Assembly (NCBI RefSeq): GCF_040567655.1
Contig: NZ_JBEXAC010000002.1
Location: 1,054,001 to 1,118,000, forward strand
Source of the DNA: Chitinophaga sp. H8
Lineage (GTDB): Bacteria > Bacteroidota > Bacteroidia > Chitinophagales > Chitinophagaceae
Direction of reading: 5' to 3'
Length of the DNA stretch: 64,000 bases
The notes below the pieces were generated by a model that was not told the DNA's origin, ran no database searches, and saw nothing but the letters and a program-made list of their open reading frames with translations. Every line of letters begins with the position of its first letter. Positions within the stretch are counted from its first letter, which is position 1. Below are positions 54,816-64,000 of this stretch, piece after piece. The position numbers were made by a program, and so were the translations under genes.

Positions 54816-56864
54816 ATGAAACCAAGAGATAATAAATTGTTTCCGAAAGCATTGGTGACGGAGAGCTTAAAACAATCATTTATTAAGCTTCATCCCAGGC
54901 TGATGATTAAAAACCCGGTCATGTTTACCGTGGAAATTGGTACAGCAGTGATGTTGATCGTAACGCTGTATACCATGATAACAGGTGACCTATCGCAGGG
55001 CAGCAAGGGCTATAACCTGGCAGTATTTATCGTGCTGCTGCTCACGGTACTGTTCGCCAATTTTGCCGAAGCGATAGCAGAAGCGCGGGGTAAAGCACAG
55101 GCAGAAAGTTTGCGCAAAACCCGTGAAGATACCCCTGCCAAAAAAGTGGAACTGATTGGAGAAATATTTACCAATGAGATCAAGGTAGTATCTTCTGCTT
55201 CCCTCCGTAAAGGCGACATCTTTGTATGTGAAGCAGGTGATATTATTCCCGCCGATGGTGAAATTGTGGAAGGGCTTGCCAGTATTGACGAGTCTGCGAT
55301 TACCGGAGAAAGTGCACCGGTGATCCGGGAGGCCGGAGGAGATAAAACCAGCGTAGTAGGAGGTACTAAAGTATTATCAGACCATATCAAAGTAAGGGTA
55401 AGTACAGAAGCCGGTGAATCATTCCTGGACAAGATGATTGCATTGGTAGAAGGAGCAAGCCGTCAGAAAACACCTAATGAAATTGCGTTAACAATTTTGC
55501 TGGCCAGCTTTACCCTGGTATTCATTATTGTGTGTGTAACGCTGAAACCATTTGCAGATTATGCACAAACACCCATTACCATCGCAGCTTTCATCTCCTT
55601 GTTTGTATGCCTCATCCCCACTACCATTGGCGGTTTATTATCCGCCATTGGTATAGCGGGAATGGACCGGGCATTGCGTGCCAATGTGATCACAAAATCA
55701 GGTAAGGCCGTAGAAACTGCCGGCGATGTGGATGTATTACTGCTGGATAAAACGGGTACTATTACTATTGGCAACCGTAAAGCCACTAATTTTTATGCTA
55801 CCAATGGCATAACAAACGAAGCGTTTGTGAAGCTGTGTGCCCTCAGCTCTTTATCAGATGAAACACCGGAAGGTAAATCAATCGTTGAACTGGCCGGTAA
55901 AGAAGCCTTGAATGGATTGTCGGTACAGGGCGCCACGATGGTAAAGTTTACCGCAGAAACCAGAAGCAGCGGGATCGATTTGCCAGATGGGACACGGATC
56001 CGTAAAGGAGCTTATGATGCCATTAAGCGAATGACCGAAAAGTCGGGTCATACCTTTCCTGCTGAAACACTGGCAAAGGTAGAAACGATCTCAAAAGATG
56101 GCGGTACCCCGCTGGTAGTAGCATATAATGATAAGGTACAGGGCGTAATAGAACTACAGGATATTATCAAACCAGGTATCCAGGAACGTTTTGAACGCTT
56201 GCGTAAAATGGGTGTAAAAACAGTGATGGTAACAGGAGACAATCCGCTCACTGCCAAATACATTGCTACCAAAGCAGGAGTAGATGATTTTATTGCCGAA
56301 GCAAAACCGGAAGATAAGATGACCTATATCAGGAAGGAACAAACTTCCGGACGCCTGGTAGCGATGATGGGTGATGGTACCAATGATGCGCCGGCACTGG
56401 CGCAGGCAGACGTAGGAGTAGCTATGAATAGTGGTACCCAGGCAGCAAAGGAAGCAGGTAACATGGTAGACCTGGATAATGATCCGACCAAGCTGATTGA
56501 GATAGTGGAAATAGGCAAACAATTGCTGATGACACGAGGTACACTCACCACTTTTTCTATTGCCAATGATGTGGCTAAATATTTTGCGATTGTACCAGCC
56601 TTGTTTATTGCTTCCATTCCCACTTTACAGGGGATCAATATCATGCGCTTGCACAGTCCGGAAACAGCCATCCTGAGTGCCGTGATCTTTAATGCCATTA
56701 TTATTCCCCTGCTGATACCGCTGGCATTAAAAGGTGTAGCCTATAAACCTATTGGTGCAAGTGCTTTGCTGAGAAGGAACCTGTTTATATATGGTGTAGG
56801 CGGCCTTATAGTACCTTTTATAGGCATCAAGCTGATTGATATAATTATCAGCCTGTTTATGTAA
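54816..56864 (+). CDS. kdpB: Potassium-transporting ATPase ATP-binding subunit KdpB
   Basis: The 682-aa P-type ATPase energises KdpA. Features: TGES dephosphorylation motif (163-166), the phosphorylated Asp311 in [17 protein letters not shown] in the nucleotide domain, [12 protein letters not shown] and [20 protein letters not shown]. The helix with [13 protein letters not shown] contains the membrane site. It is the third gene of kdpFABC. Confidence 0.98.
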   Translation: MKPRDNKLFPKALVTESLKQSFIKLHPRLMIKNPVMFTVEIGTAVMLIVTLYTMITGDLSQGSKGYNLAVFIVLLLTVLFANFAEAIAEARGKAQAESLRKTREDTPAKKVELIGEIFTNEIKVVSSASLRKGDIFVCEAGDIIPADGEIVEGLASIDESAITGESAPVIREAGGDKTSVVGGTKVLSDHIKVRVSTEAGESFLDKMIALVEGASRQKTPNEIALTILLASFTLVFIIVCVTLKPFADYAQTPITIAAFISLFVCLIPTTIGGLLSAIGIAGMDRALRANVITKSGKAVETAGDVDVLLLDKTGTITIGNRKATNFYATNGITNEAFVKLCALSSLSDETPEGKSIVELAGKEALNGLSVQGATMVKFTAETRSSGIDLPDGTRIRKGAYDAIKRMTEKSGHTFPAETLAKVETISKDGGTPLVVAYNDKVQGVIELQDIIKPGIQERFERLRKMGVKTVMVTGDNPLTAKYIATKAGVDDFIAEAKPEDKMTYIRKEQTSGRLVAMMGDGTNDAPALAQADVGVAMNSGTQAAKEAGNMVDLDNDPTKLIEIVEIGKQLLMTRGTLTTFSIANDVAKYFAIVPALFIASIPTLQGINIMRLHSPETAILSAVIFNAIIIPLLIPLALKGVAYKPIGASALLRRNLFIYGVGGLIVPFIGIKLIDIIISLFM

Positions 56865-56900
56865 GTCAATATTGATTTGAATCATTTAATTAACAATATC

Positions 56901-57464
56901 ATGAAAAAGTATCTTTTGCCATCTATAAAACTGACTGCACTGCTGATCGTGTTGCTGGCGGGTATTTATCCTTTGTTTATTGCTGCTGTAGCCAAAATGG
57001 CTCCCGGAAAAGGGGATGGTGTAACGGTGATGCATCATGGCAAAGTAGTAGGATTTGCCAATGTGGGGCAAAAATTTACAGAGGACAAATACTTCTGGGG
57101 CCGTCCTTCTGCGGTAGATTATAATGCCACCGGATCTGGTGGTTCCAATAAAGGTCCTTCTAACCCTGATTACCTGAAAATTGTGGAGGAAAGGATTGAC
57201 ACTTTTTTAGTACATAACCCTGCTATAAAACGGGAGGATATACCAGCAGAGTTGGTTACTGCTTCCGGTAGCGGGCTGGACCCACACCTCTCTCCTGCCG
57301 GGGCTTATGCACAGGTAGCCAGAGTAGCTAAAACAAGAGGTATTCCGGCAGCGCAGGTACAGCAACTGGTAGCTGCCAATACCAAAGTCCCTTTATTTGG
57401 TTTGTTCGGACCAGCTACTGTAAATGTTTTACAGCTGAATATGGCATTAGACGATTTGAAATAA
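56901..57464 (+). CDS. kdpC: Potassium-transporting ATPase subunit KdpC
   Basis: From ATG at 56901 the protein is 187 aa. It has one N-terminal helix (about 8-30, LTALLIVLLAGIYPLFIAAV) and a soluble periplasmic part with KYFWGRPSAVDYNATGSGGS, SGLDPHLSPAGAYAQVARVA and a C-terminal FGLFGPATVNVLQLNMALD. The open frame starts with TTG at 56877, but the ATG is the better start. KdpC increases ATP binding by KdpB. Confidence 0.96.
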   Translation: MKKYLLPSIKLTALLIVLLAGIYPLFIAAVAKMAPGKGDGVTVMHHGKVVGFANVGQKFTEDKYFWGRPSAVDYNATGSGGSNKGPSNPDYLKIVEERIDTFLVHNPAIKREDIPAELVTASGSGLDPHLSPAGAYAQVARVAKTRGIPAAQVQQLVAANTKVPLFGLFGPATVNVLQLNMALDDLK

Positions 57465-57499
57465 TAATACCAGCCTATATAAAAACATAACAAGAACAG

Positions 57500-58573
57500 A
57501 TGAAAAGATTTTTTTTGATTGCAGGATCGATGATAACCATGCATGTATTTGCCCAGGAAAAAACGGACAGGGAGCCTGCAAAGATTACGTTTTCCGGTTA
57601 CGCAGAAGCTTATTACAGCTATGATTTTAATGAACCGGCGGATCATTTAAAGCCGGGGTTCCTGTATAATTTTAACCGGCATAATGAGCTGAATGTAAAC
57701 CTGGCTTATCTGAAAGGAAATTATTCTTCAGACAGGGTAAGAGGTAATATAGCTATCATGGCGGGCACCTATGCACAGTATAACATGGCAGCAGAATCTG
57801 AGTTGATGCGGCATGTGTACGAGGCCAATGTGGGCATACGTATTGGTAAAAACCTATGGGTAGATGCTGGTATTATGCCATCACATATTGGATTTGAAAG
57901 TGCAGTAGGTAAGGATTGTTATACGCTTACCCGTAGTATTATGGCAGAAAATACCCCCTATTTCGAAACCGGCGCAAAGATCACGTGGAACCCCAATGAT
58001 AAGTGGACACTTTCGGCCATGTATCTGAATGGGTGGCAAAGAGTTAAAAGACCGGATGGTAATCAGACGCCGGCATTTGGCACACAGGTGGTATTTAAGC
58101 CCAGTGATAAGATCACCTTGAACTACAGCACTTTTATAGGGAATGATAAACCGGACAGCGTGCGCCGCATGCGTTACTTTAACGACCTTTATGGTACCTT
58201 TAATATAACAGATCAATTTAGTTTTATTGCTGGTATTGATTATGGGATTGAACAACAGGAAAAGGGAAAAAGCGGGATGAATCAGTGGTACAGTCCTATA
58301 ATAATAGCCCGTTATGCATTTACTGATAAGTTTGCCATGGCCGGCCGGGTAGAACATTATAACGATAAGCAGGAAGTGATCATCAGCACAGGTACAAAAA
58401 ACGGGTTTCAGACTACCGGTTATTCACTGAACCTGGATTTCACCCCTTATAACAATCTGATGTTCCGTATGGAAGGTAAGCTATATGACAGCCAGGATGA
58501 TATATTTATGAAAGGTGCAGCATGGAAAGGCAGTAATACTGCTTTAACTACTTCTCTGGCCCTCTGGTTTTAA
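57500..58573 (+). CDS. Porin-like outer-membrane beta-barrel protein of the kdp operon
   Basis: The 357-aa protein has a signal peptide (about 1-19, ending VFAQ) and a repeating pattern of amphipathic strands: KITFSGYAEAYYSYDF, YNFNRHNELNVNLAYLKGNY and a C-terminal aromatic LTTSLALWF. That C-terminus is a typical beta-barrel assembly signal. It sits between kdpC and the KdpD sensor domain, 36 bp after kdpC, which suggests an outer-membrane channel for potassium (inference). Its exact family (BBP2-like) is inferred from layout. Confidence 0.85.
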   Translation: MKRFFLIAGSMITMHVFAQEKTDREPAKITFSGYAEAYYSYDFNEPADHLKPGFLYNFNRHNELNVNLAYLKGNYSSDRVRGNIAIMAGTYAQYNMAAESELMRHVYEANVGIRIGKNLWVDAGIMPSHIGFESAVGKDCYTLTRSIMAENTPYFETGAKITWNPNDKWTLSAMYLNGWQRVKRPDGNQTPAFGTQVVFKPSDKITLNYSTFIGNDKPDSVRRMRYFNDLYGTFNITDQFSFIAGIDYGIEQQEKGKSGMNQWYSPIIIARYAFTDKFAMAGRVEHYNDKQEVIISTGTKNGFQTTGYSLNLDFTPYNNLMFRMEGKLYDSQDDIFMKGAAWKGSNTALTTSLALWF

Positions 58574-58589
58574 GCGATACTATTTCCCG

Positions 58590-58619
58590 GGGCTGACCTG
58601 TGGGGAAACAGGTCAGCCC
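58590..58619 (+). terminator. Perfect 11-bp hairpin between the porin-like gene and kdpD
   Basis: GGGCTGACCTG (58590-58600) and CAGGTCAGCCC (58609-58619) pair fully around an 8-nt loop, 16 bp after the porin stop. No T-run follows, so it may be a partial terminator or processing site that lowers sensor expression relative to the pump. Confidence 0.6.
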
Positions 58620-58635
58620 TTCAGCAATCAATACC

Positions 58636-59760
58636 ATGACAGACAAAGCACAATCGGTACAGCATTTTCTGGATCTTGCCAATCGTGATGGCAGGGGAAA
58701 GTTTAAGATCTACATAGGGATGAGTGCCGGCGTAGGCAAAACTTACCGCATGTTGCAAGAGGCACATGCGATGCTGCGGAATGGTATCAATGTTCAGATA
58801 GGATATATAGAAACCCACAACCGTGCAGAAACGCAGGCCCTGGTAGAAGGGGTGCCTTTCATTCCCCGTAAGCAGGTGTTTTACAAGGGGAAAATGTTGG
58901 AGGAAATGGATCTTTCGGCGATTCTCCTGCTGAACCCGGATTGGGTAATTGTGGATGAACTGGCCCATACCAATATACCAGGATCGAAGAATGAAAAAAG
59001 ATGGCAGGATGTAACTGCCCTTTTGTACGCAGGCATTAATGTAATATCAGCTATCAATATCCAGCATATAGAGAGTATCAACCAGGAGGTGAAATCCATC
59101 ACCGGAATAGAAGTAACGGAGCGGATACCTGATAGCGTATTGTTGATGGCAGATGAGGTAGTGAATATTGACCTGACCGCAGATGAGTTGATTACCCGTT
59201 TGAAGGAAGGAAAGATTTATGATAAGTCAAAAGTAGAAACTGCGCTTAAGAATTTTTTTCAGGCAGACAAGATATTGCAGTTGCGGGAGCTGGCATTGAA
59301 AGAGGTAACGACACAGGTAGAACGTAAAGTGGTAACGGAGATACCGCGCAGCCTGCAGCTGCGGCATGAAAGTTTCCTGGCTTGTATTTCCACCAATGAT
59401 GAAATAGCCAGGAAGGTAATCCGTAAAACAGCCAGGCTGGCTGCCTATTATCATGCCACCTGGTATGTTTTATATGTACAAACCCCCAGTGAGAGTGTAT
59501 CTAAAATTAATCTGGCCACGCAGCGTCATCTGATCAATAATCTTAAACTGGCTACGGAGCTGGGAGGAGAAGTGATACAGGCGCAGGATGTTAATGTAGC
59601 ACAGGTTATTATAGATACAGCCCTGGCAAAGGAGGTAACTACTATTTGCATAGGAAAGCCGCATATTAGTCTGTTTCGCATAATTTTGAGAACGAACATC
59701 TTTAACCAGTTGTTGAAAACACTGACATCCAATGATATAGACCTCATTATTTTATCATGA
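58636..59760 (+). CDS. kdpD: KdpD sensor domain protein (without kinase)
   Basis: From ATG at 58636 the protein is 374 aa. It holds the KdpD N-terminal domain (about 20-230) with the Walker A region GMSAGVGKTYRML (28-40) and Walker B VIVDELAHTN (104-113), and a universal-stress-protein-like domain (about 245-374). The transmembrane and histidine-kinase parts of E. coli KdpD are missing; they are supplied by the next gene, whose ATG overlaps this stop (ATGA). An alternative GTG at 58600 lies inside the hairpin and is unlikely. Confidence 0.93.
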   Translation: MTDKAQSVQHFLDLANRDGRGKFKIYIGMSAGVGKTYRMLQEAHAMLRNGINVQIGYIETHNRAETQALVEGVPFIPRKQVFYKGKMLEEMDLSAILLLNPDWVIVDELAHTNIPGSKNEKRWQDVTALLYAGINVISAINIQHIESINQEVKSITGIEVTERIPDSVLLMADEVVNIDLTADELITRLKEGKIYDKSKVETALKNFFQADKILQLRELALKEVTTQVERKVVTEIPRSLQLRHESFLACISTNDEIARKVIRKTARLAAYYHATWYVLYVQTPSESVSKINLATQRHLINNLKLATELGGEVIQAQDVNVAQVIIDTALAKEVTTICIGKPHISLFRIILRTNIFNQLLKTLTSNDIDLIILS

Positions 59761-61463
59761 GCAGGTTCAGGCTAAAGACAAAAATAACATTGGGGGTATT
59801 ATTCCTCTACATCATGCTACTGATAGTAAGCGTATTGGGCTACTACTATCTCAGCAGTATAAATGAAAAAGCGAAGATTATCCTGAAGGATAATTATGAG
59901 TCCCTGGAATATTCCAAGGACATGCTGGTAGCATTGGAAGAATTGCCGGTAGCAAGAGCCGTAGCGTTGCAGCAGTTTGCCACCAATTTGCACAGGCAGG
60001 AAGAGAATGTAACAGAAAGCGGAGAGATGCAGGCCACGCTGGCCGTTCGTACCGGATTTGATAAGATCAGCAAAGATTCCGTTTACAATGCAGCAGATAT
60101 TGCCGCAATAAAAAAGGGAATTTATAGGATCATGGATCTCAACATGGGGGCTATTGTTGGCAAGAATGAGCGGGTAAAGAAGACTGCAGACAATGCATTG
60201 CTGTATATTGCCATTATCAGTGGTATCTGCTTTTTACTGGGCTTCACCTTTGTGTATAATTTTCCGGGTTATATAGCCAATCCTATTCATGAGCTTACCG
60301 TGGGGATCAAAGGGATTGCTGAAAAGAAATACAGCCAACGCCTGTATTTTAAATCAGGAGATGAGTTTGGAGAACTGGCGGCTGCATTTAATACTATGGC
60401 CCAGCGGCTGGATGATTATGAGCATAGTAATCTGGCCAAGATCATGTTTGAAAAGAAACGGGCAGAAGCCGTAATTGGCAGTTTAAAAGATGCTGCCATA
60501 GGATTGGACAACAAAGACACCATTTTGTTTGCCAATGCTCCCGCCCTGCAACTGCTAAATATACCGGAAAAGGAACTGATAGGATATGCCGCCTCTGTAG
60601 CTGCAAAGCATAATGACCTGTTACGTTTTTTGGTAAGCAATCAGGAAAGTGGTCCGCTTAAGATCGTAGTAGGTGGTAAGGAGAGCTTTTTTACACGGGA
60701 AGTGGTGGATATTCACCATGAGGATGCGAGGATAGGCTATGTGATTACTTTGAAAAATATTACTTCCTTTAAGGAGCAGGATCTTGCCAAAACGCATTTC
60801 ATTGCCACTATCTCCCACGAATTGAAAACGCCATTGGCAGCTTCTGATTTCAGTCTTAAATTACTGGAAGATGAACGTGTAGGGCATTTGTCGGCCGAAC
60901 AAAAAGAGCTGGTAGAAAGTTTGAAGCAGGATAACCGCCGTATGATCAAAATTGTGAGTGAGTTGCTGGACCTATCCCAGGTAGAAAGTGGTAATATTCA
61001 ATTACAGCCACAGCCGGTATCTCCGCAGCAGATTGTACAGTATGCCATGGATACGGTACAGAAGCAGGCCGCTCAAAGGGAAGTAAATATAAAAATGGTG
61101 ATGCCGGAAACACCGGAGCTGGTATTGGCAGATGTTGAAAAAACGGCCTGGGTATTAGTAAATCTGCTGACCAACGCGATCCGCTATTCTTCTCCTAAAT
61201 CTGAAATCACCCTGACAGTAAATGCTACTGAAAACAAGACCCTTTCTTTTAGTGTGCGTGATTATGGTAAAGGAATTGCACCAGCCTTCCGGGAAAAGAT
61301 CTTTGAACGGTTTTTCCAGGTACCCGGCGTCAAAGGGCACAAAGGCAGCGGTTTAGGGCTGGCTATTTCCAAAGAATTTATTGAAGCACAGGGAGGTGCA
61401 ATTGGGGTAAGCAGTGAAGAAGGGAAAGGGAGTACCTTTTATTTTACCCTGCCGGTGGCTTAG
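59757..61463 (+). CDS. Histidine kinase partner of the split KdpD
   Basis: The 568-aa membrane kinase has two helices (about 11-33 and 146-168) around a periplasmic sensor loop, a HAMP domain (about 168-222), a PAS-like domain (about 230-335) and a kinase core: phospho-His354 in SHELKTPLAA, LVNLLTNAIRYSSP (N box), VRDYGKGIAPAF (G1) and GSGLGLAISKEF (G2). It overlaps the kdpD domain gene by 4 bp. No response regulator of the KdpE type follows; the next gene is on the opposite strand. Confidence 0.94.
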   Translation: MSRFRLKTKITLGVLFLYIMLLIVSVLGYYYLSSINEKAKIILKDNYESLEYSKDMLVALEELPVARAVALQQFATNLHRQEENVTESGEMQATLAVRTGFDKISKDSVYNAADIAAIKKGIYRIMDLNMGAIVGKNERVKKTADNALLYIAIISGICFLLGFTFVYNFPGYIANPIHELTVGIKGIAEKKYSQRLYFKSGDEFGELAAAFNTMAQRLDDYEHSNLAKIMFEKKRAEAVIGSLKDAAIGLDNKDTILFANAPALQLLNIPEKELIGYAASVAAKHNDLLRFLVSNQESGPLKIVVGGKESFFTREVVDIHHEDARIGYVITLKNITSFKEQDLAKTHFIATISHELKTPLAASDFSLKLLEDERVGHLSAEQKELVESLKQDNRRMIKIVSELLDLSQVESGNIQLQPQPVSPQQIVQYAMDTVQKQAAQREVNIKMVMPETPELVLADVEKTAWVLVNLLTNAIRYSSPKSEITLTVNATENKTLSFSVRDYGKGIAPAFREKIFERFFQVPGVKGHKGSGLGLAISKEFIEAQGGAIGVSSEEGKGSTFYFTLPVA

Positions 61464-64000
61464 TTGTCTTCATAGTCATTCCTTCTTTCCCGTACAAAAA
61501 CGATAGCCTCATTCAGTATTTGTACTACCTGGTGTACCCTTTCAGGAATAGTATCGGTATTGGTTTTATCATGCGCATCTATCTCCAGTTCATCAATCAG
61601 GTCTTTTGCAGGTGGCACAGGAACAAAGCTCAAACTGGAATTAAGCCGGTGGATCAGCATGAACACATTTTCCCAATCTTTCTGATTACTTGCCACCAGT
61701 AATTTATCCAGGGTATCAGGCGTTAGCAAGAGGAATTCATCCAATGTATACTTGATGTCTGCATTGTATTTCATCATCTGGTGAAGGTAGCTCAGGTCTA
61801 CCAGGTTGGTATCAGCAAAGGAGGAAGGGAGCATGGCAATATTGGTAACAGGTACCTCCTCTCCCATGCTCTTAAGGATCTGGCAATATAAATGTTCTGG
61901 TATAAATGGTTTTGACGTATAGTCATTCATACCCGCCTCCAGGCATTTTTCCCGTTCGCCTTTAATAACGGATGCCGTCATGGCGATAATGGGGGTATTA
62001 ATACCCATATTACGTAATACCACCGTAGTTTGGTAGCCGTCCATTTCCGGCATTTGTATATCCATGATAATGCAGTGATAGGTGCCGTTCATCACCTTCT
62101 TTACTGCTTCAATACCATTGATAGCGATATCCACTTCTGCCGCCGCACTTTGCAATGTAGCCAGCGCTACCTCCTGGTTGATAGGGTTATCTTCTACCAC
62201 CAGGATCTTTTTTCCTTTCAGTACATCTTCCGGGAATATTTCCTGTTCGGTAGATTCGTTGGTATCAGGTGTAAGGAGTGTTTTATCAAAAGGGATTTCT
62301 ACATAAAATGTGGAGCCATCTCCAGGTTTACTTTCTACGGTGATGAATCCCTTCAGGAGGGTAATCAGTTGTTTGGTAATAGCCAACCCTAGCCCGGTGC
62401 CGCCATACTTACGGGCGTTATCACTACGGGTTTGTGTGAAGCTGTCGAATATCATGGCTTGTTTATTCTCCGGAATGCCAATACCGGTATCTTTTACAAC
62501 AAAGGAAACGCGGACATTATCATCATGTTGTATGACCAGCGTAATTGCTACATAGATAGTACCTGCTGTTGTGAACTTTACAGCATTGCCTATGAGGTTG
62601 ATCAATATCTGATTGAGCCGTACAGGATCTCCAATAAGCGTGGAAGGAATACTATCATCAATATCCAGGTAAAACTTAAGCCCTTTCTCCTTTACTTTAA
62701 CCTGGAAGGAAAGGGCCATTTTCTCTACCAGTTGTTTCATGTTAAAGGGAATGTGTTCCAGCGCAACACTTTCTGAGCGTAGTTTTGAGAAATCCAGGAT
62801 GTCATTGATAATCGCGAGCAGGTTATTAGCAGCAGCCAGTATATTATTTACATAATGTGCCTGGGTTTGCAACATAGGTGTTTTAATTAACTGATTGCTC
62901 AGGCCAATAATGCCATTCATGGGCGTACGTATTTCGTGGCTCATGTTTGCCAGGAATATTTCCTGGGCTTTCTGTGCATCCTCTGCTGTTTGTTTAGCGT
63001 CTTTTAATACCTTTTCCTGTTTTTTCTGTTCTGTAATATCTGTGCCGATGCCACATAGCCCGGTAACATGCAGGTCATCATTCAGCAAGGGGAATTTAGT
63101 GATCAGATAATGATAAAAGGCCCCGTCTTTTTCTATCGTTTCTTCTGTTGTTACAAAGGTGCCTTGTGTAATGACCTGGGTATCTTCCAACTGATGATCC
63201 CATGCTTTGCCTTCGGGGCAGAAGCTTTCATCTGTTTTTCCAATTATCTCCTCGTTGCTGATCCCGTATATTTCTTCAAAGCTTTTATTGACCAGTATGT
63301 ACCTGCCTTCTTTATTTTTTATAAATATAAAAGCCGGGGTATTGTCGATGATGGATTGCAACTGTAAGGCTACATCTTTACTTTTTTGTTCAAGATGTTG
63401 ATTCGTTTCTTTCAGCTTGATCTCTTTATCAATATCCTTTACGATACATTGGAAGCCAATGAGTGTATTATTATGAAAGCGGAGAGTAGCAATTTGTTCC
63501 ACCCATATTTTTTCTCCTGATTTTGTTTTGGTCTGGAATATTTCAGTAGTAGTAGGTTTATTAAAGTATTGCTGTTCGCTGTATACTTTCCTCAGATGTT
63601 CTGCAGTAGCATCTTCCAGTAAGATGGTGCAATGCTGTCCCAACAGTTCATTTCTGCTGAAGCCGGTGAGCTCTGACATTTTTTTATTGGTAAACGTAAA
63701 GAAGCCTGCCAGGTCGGTGGTAAATATGATTACCTGTACATCATCCACCATTCCGCGGAATGTATTTTCATTTTTACTGCTGCGTTTGTATAGCCATAAA
63801 AAGCTGGCAAAAACGGCCAGCATGGCAAGGATAATTCCGGTAAGGGGTTTGGTAAAAGGAGCAGCGGTATCCAGCGCATGTTGTTCCTTTCGGCCGGTGA
63901 GGAGTTGATCTTCTGCCTGCAGCATCTGGTTGGTAAGTATACGAATACTGTCCATGCCCAGTTTGCTATGGTAAATATCAAGTGATGCCGGTGATAGCGG
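61460..64000 (-). CDS. Hybrid histidine kinase with two PAS, receiver and HPt domains (partial)
   Basis: The frame has no stop up to the right edge, so the 5' end is missing. Codons upstream of the ATG at 63955 read LDIYHSKLG, part of an extracellular sensor domain that ends in one helix (about 38-57 from that ATG). Then come two PAS domains (about 65-180 and 200-312), a kinase with phospho-His340 (ANMSHEIRTPMNG), GGTGLGLAITKQL, a receiver domain with Asp632 (MDIQMPEMDG) and Lys in SKPF, and an HPt-like C-terminus with His769 (LIHRLNSSLSF). Its stop overlaps the opposing kinase stop by 4 bp. The input signal is unknown. Confidence 0.93.
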   Translation of the reverse strand, partial: PLSPASLDIYHSKLGMDSIRILTNQMLQAEDQLLTGRKEQHALDTAAPFTKPLTGIILAMLAVFASFLWLYKRSSKNENTFRGMVDDVQVIIFTTDLAGFFTFTNKKMSELTGFSRNELLGQHCTILLEDATAEHLRKVYSEQQYFNKPTTTEIFQTKTKSGEKIWVEQIATLRFHNNTLIGFQCIVKDIDKEIKLKETNQHLEQKSKDVALQLQSIIDNTPAFIFIKNKEGRYILVNKSFEEIYGISNEEIIGKTDESFCPEGKAWDHQLEDTQVITQGTFVTTEETIEKDGAFYHYLITKFPLLNDDLHVTGLCGIGTDITEQKKQEKVLKDAKQTAEDAQKAQEIFLANMSHEIRTPMNGIIGLSNQLIKTPMLQTQAHYVNNILAAANNLLAIINDILDFSKLRSESVALEHIPFNMKQLVEKMALSFQVKVKEKGLKFYLDIDDSIPSTLIGDPVRLNQILINLIGNAVKFTTAGTIYVAITLVIQHDDNVRVSFVVKDTGIGIPENKQAMIFDSFTQTRSDNARKYGGTGLGLAITKQLITLLKGFITVESKPGDGSTFYVEIPFDKTLLTPDTNESTEQEIFPEDVLKGKKILVVEDNPINQEVALATLQSAAAEVDIAINGIEAVKKVMNGTYHCIIMDIQMPEMDGYQTTVVLRNMGINTPIIAMTASVIKGEREKCLEAGMNDYTSKPFIPEHLYCQILKSMGEEVPVTNIAMLPSSFADTNLVDLSYLHQMMKYNADIKYTLDEFLLLTPDTLDKLLVASNQKDWENVFMLIHRLNSSLSFVPVPPAKDLIDELEIDAHDKTNTDTIPERVHQVVQILNEAIVFVRERRNDYEDN

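Overview
The window looks like chromosomal DNA from a member of the Bacteroidota, most likely Chitinophaga or a close relative (inference). Supporting signs are: -7 promoter boxes of the TAnnTTTG type with few Shine-Dalgarno sites; Bacteroidota-only families (FimB/Mfa2-like lipoprotein, DUF4834, an OMP_b-brl_3 type TonB-linked barrel, spondin-domain lipoproteins); a KdpD sensor split over two genes; and a ThiS-C-E-D-E-G-H thiamine operon behind a TPP riboswitch. No phage, transposase, integrase, rRNA or CRISPR array was seen. Both edges cut a gene: infB at the left (3' part missing) and a hybrid histidine kinase at the right (5' part missing).

Layout. 1-2.8 kb: rimP-nusA-infB translation/transcription operon (minus strand), with a strong hairpin in its leader. 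2.8-4.8 kb: small membrane proteins, a HAD phosphatase and a CAU tRNA that is probably Ile2. 4.8-16.3 kb: accessory surface and regulatory genes (AraC, double-spondin lipoprotein, zinc ribbon, MarR plus outer-membrane barrel, FimB/Mfa2-like lipoprotein, ECF sigma, DoxX-like, NlpE-like, phytase-like, small stress-type proteins). 16.5-23.2 kb: thiamine operon. 23.5-28.8 kb: lipocalin-like lipoprotein, sterol desaturase family protein, dnaN, aminotransferase. 29.2-36.6 kb: two TetR regulators followed by a TolC/adaptor/RND efflux system. 36.7-42.8 kb: a zinc-ribbon protein, then an NAD salvage locus (NrtR regulator; NadM-Nudix; nicotinamide phosphoribosyltransferase; and a frameshifted nucleotidyltransferase-like/methyltransferase fusion). 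43-48.1 kb: M28 peptidase, gcvT, SRPBCC protein, comB-like gene, zinc-ribbon MBL protein. 48.4-52.2 kb: SNF2 helicase with two SWIM motifs. 52.4-61.5 kb: high-affinity potassium system: two micro-proteins (KdpF and a second one), KdpA, KdpB, KdpC, a porin-like barrel, stand-alone KdpD sensor domain and its histidine kinase. 61.5-64 kb: hybrid histidine kinase.

The most notable points are: the NAD salvage locus, with a palindromic NrtR-type operator placed on a canonical Bacteroidota promoter and a broken NMNAT-like/methyltransferase fusion; a family of AGCT-rich repeats with a 7-bp phase in at least six intergenic sites, two of them inside the thiamine operon; a second, shorter-period (11 bp) repeat family; two unannotated micro-proteins at the head of the kdp operon; and a 14-bp inverted repeat bracketing the promoter of the paired TetR genes. 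Everything here comes from reading the sequence; family assignments were made by eye from motifs, not by database search.
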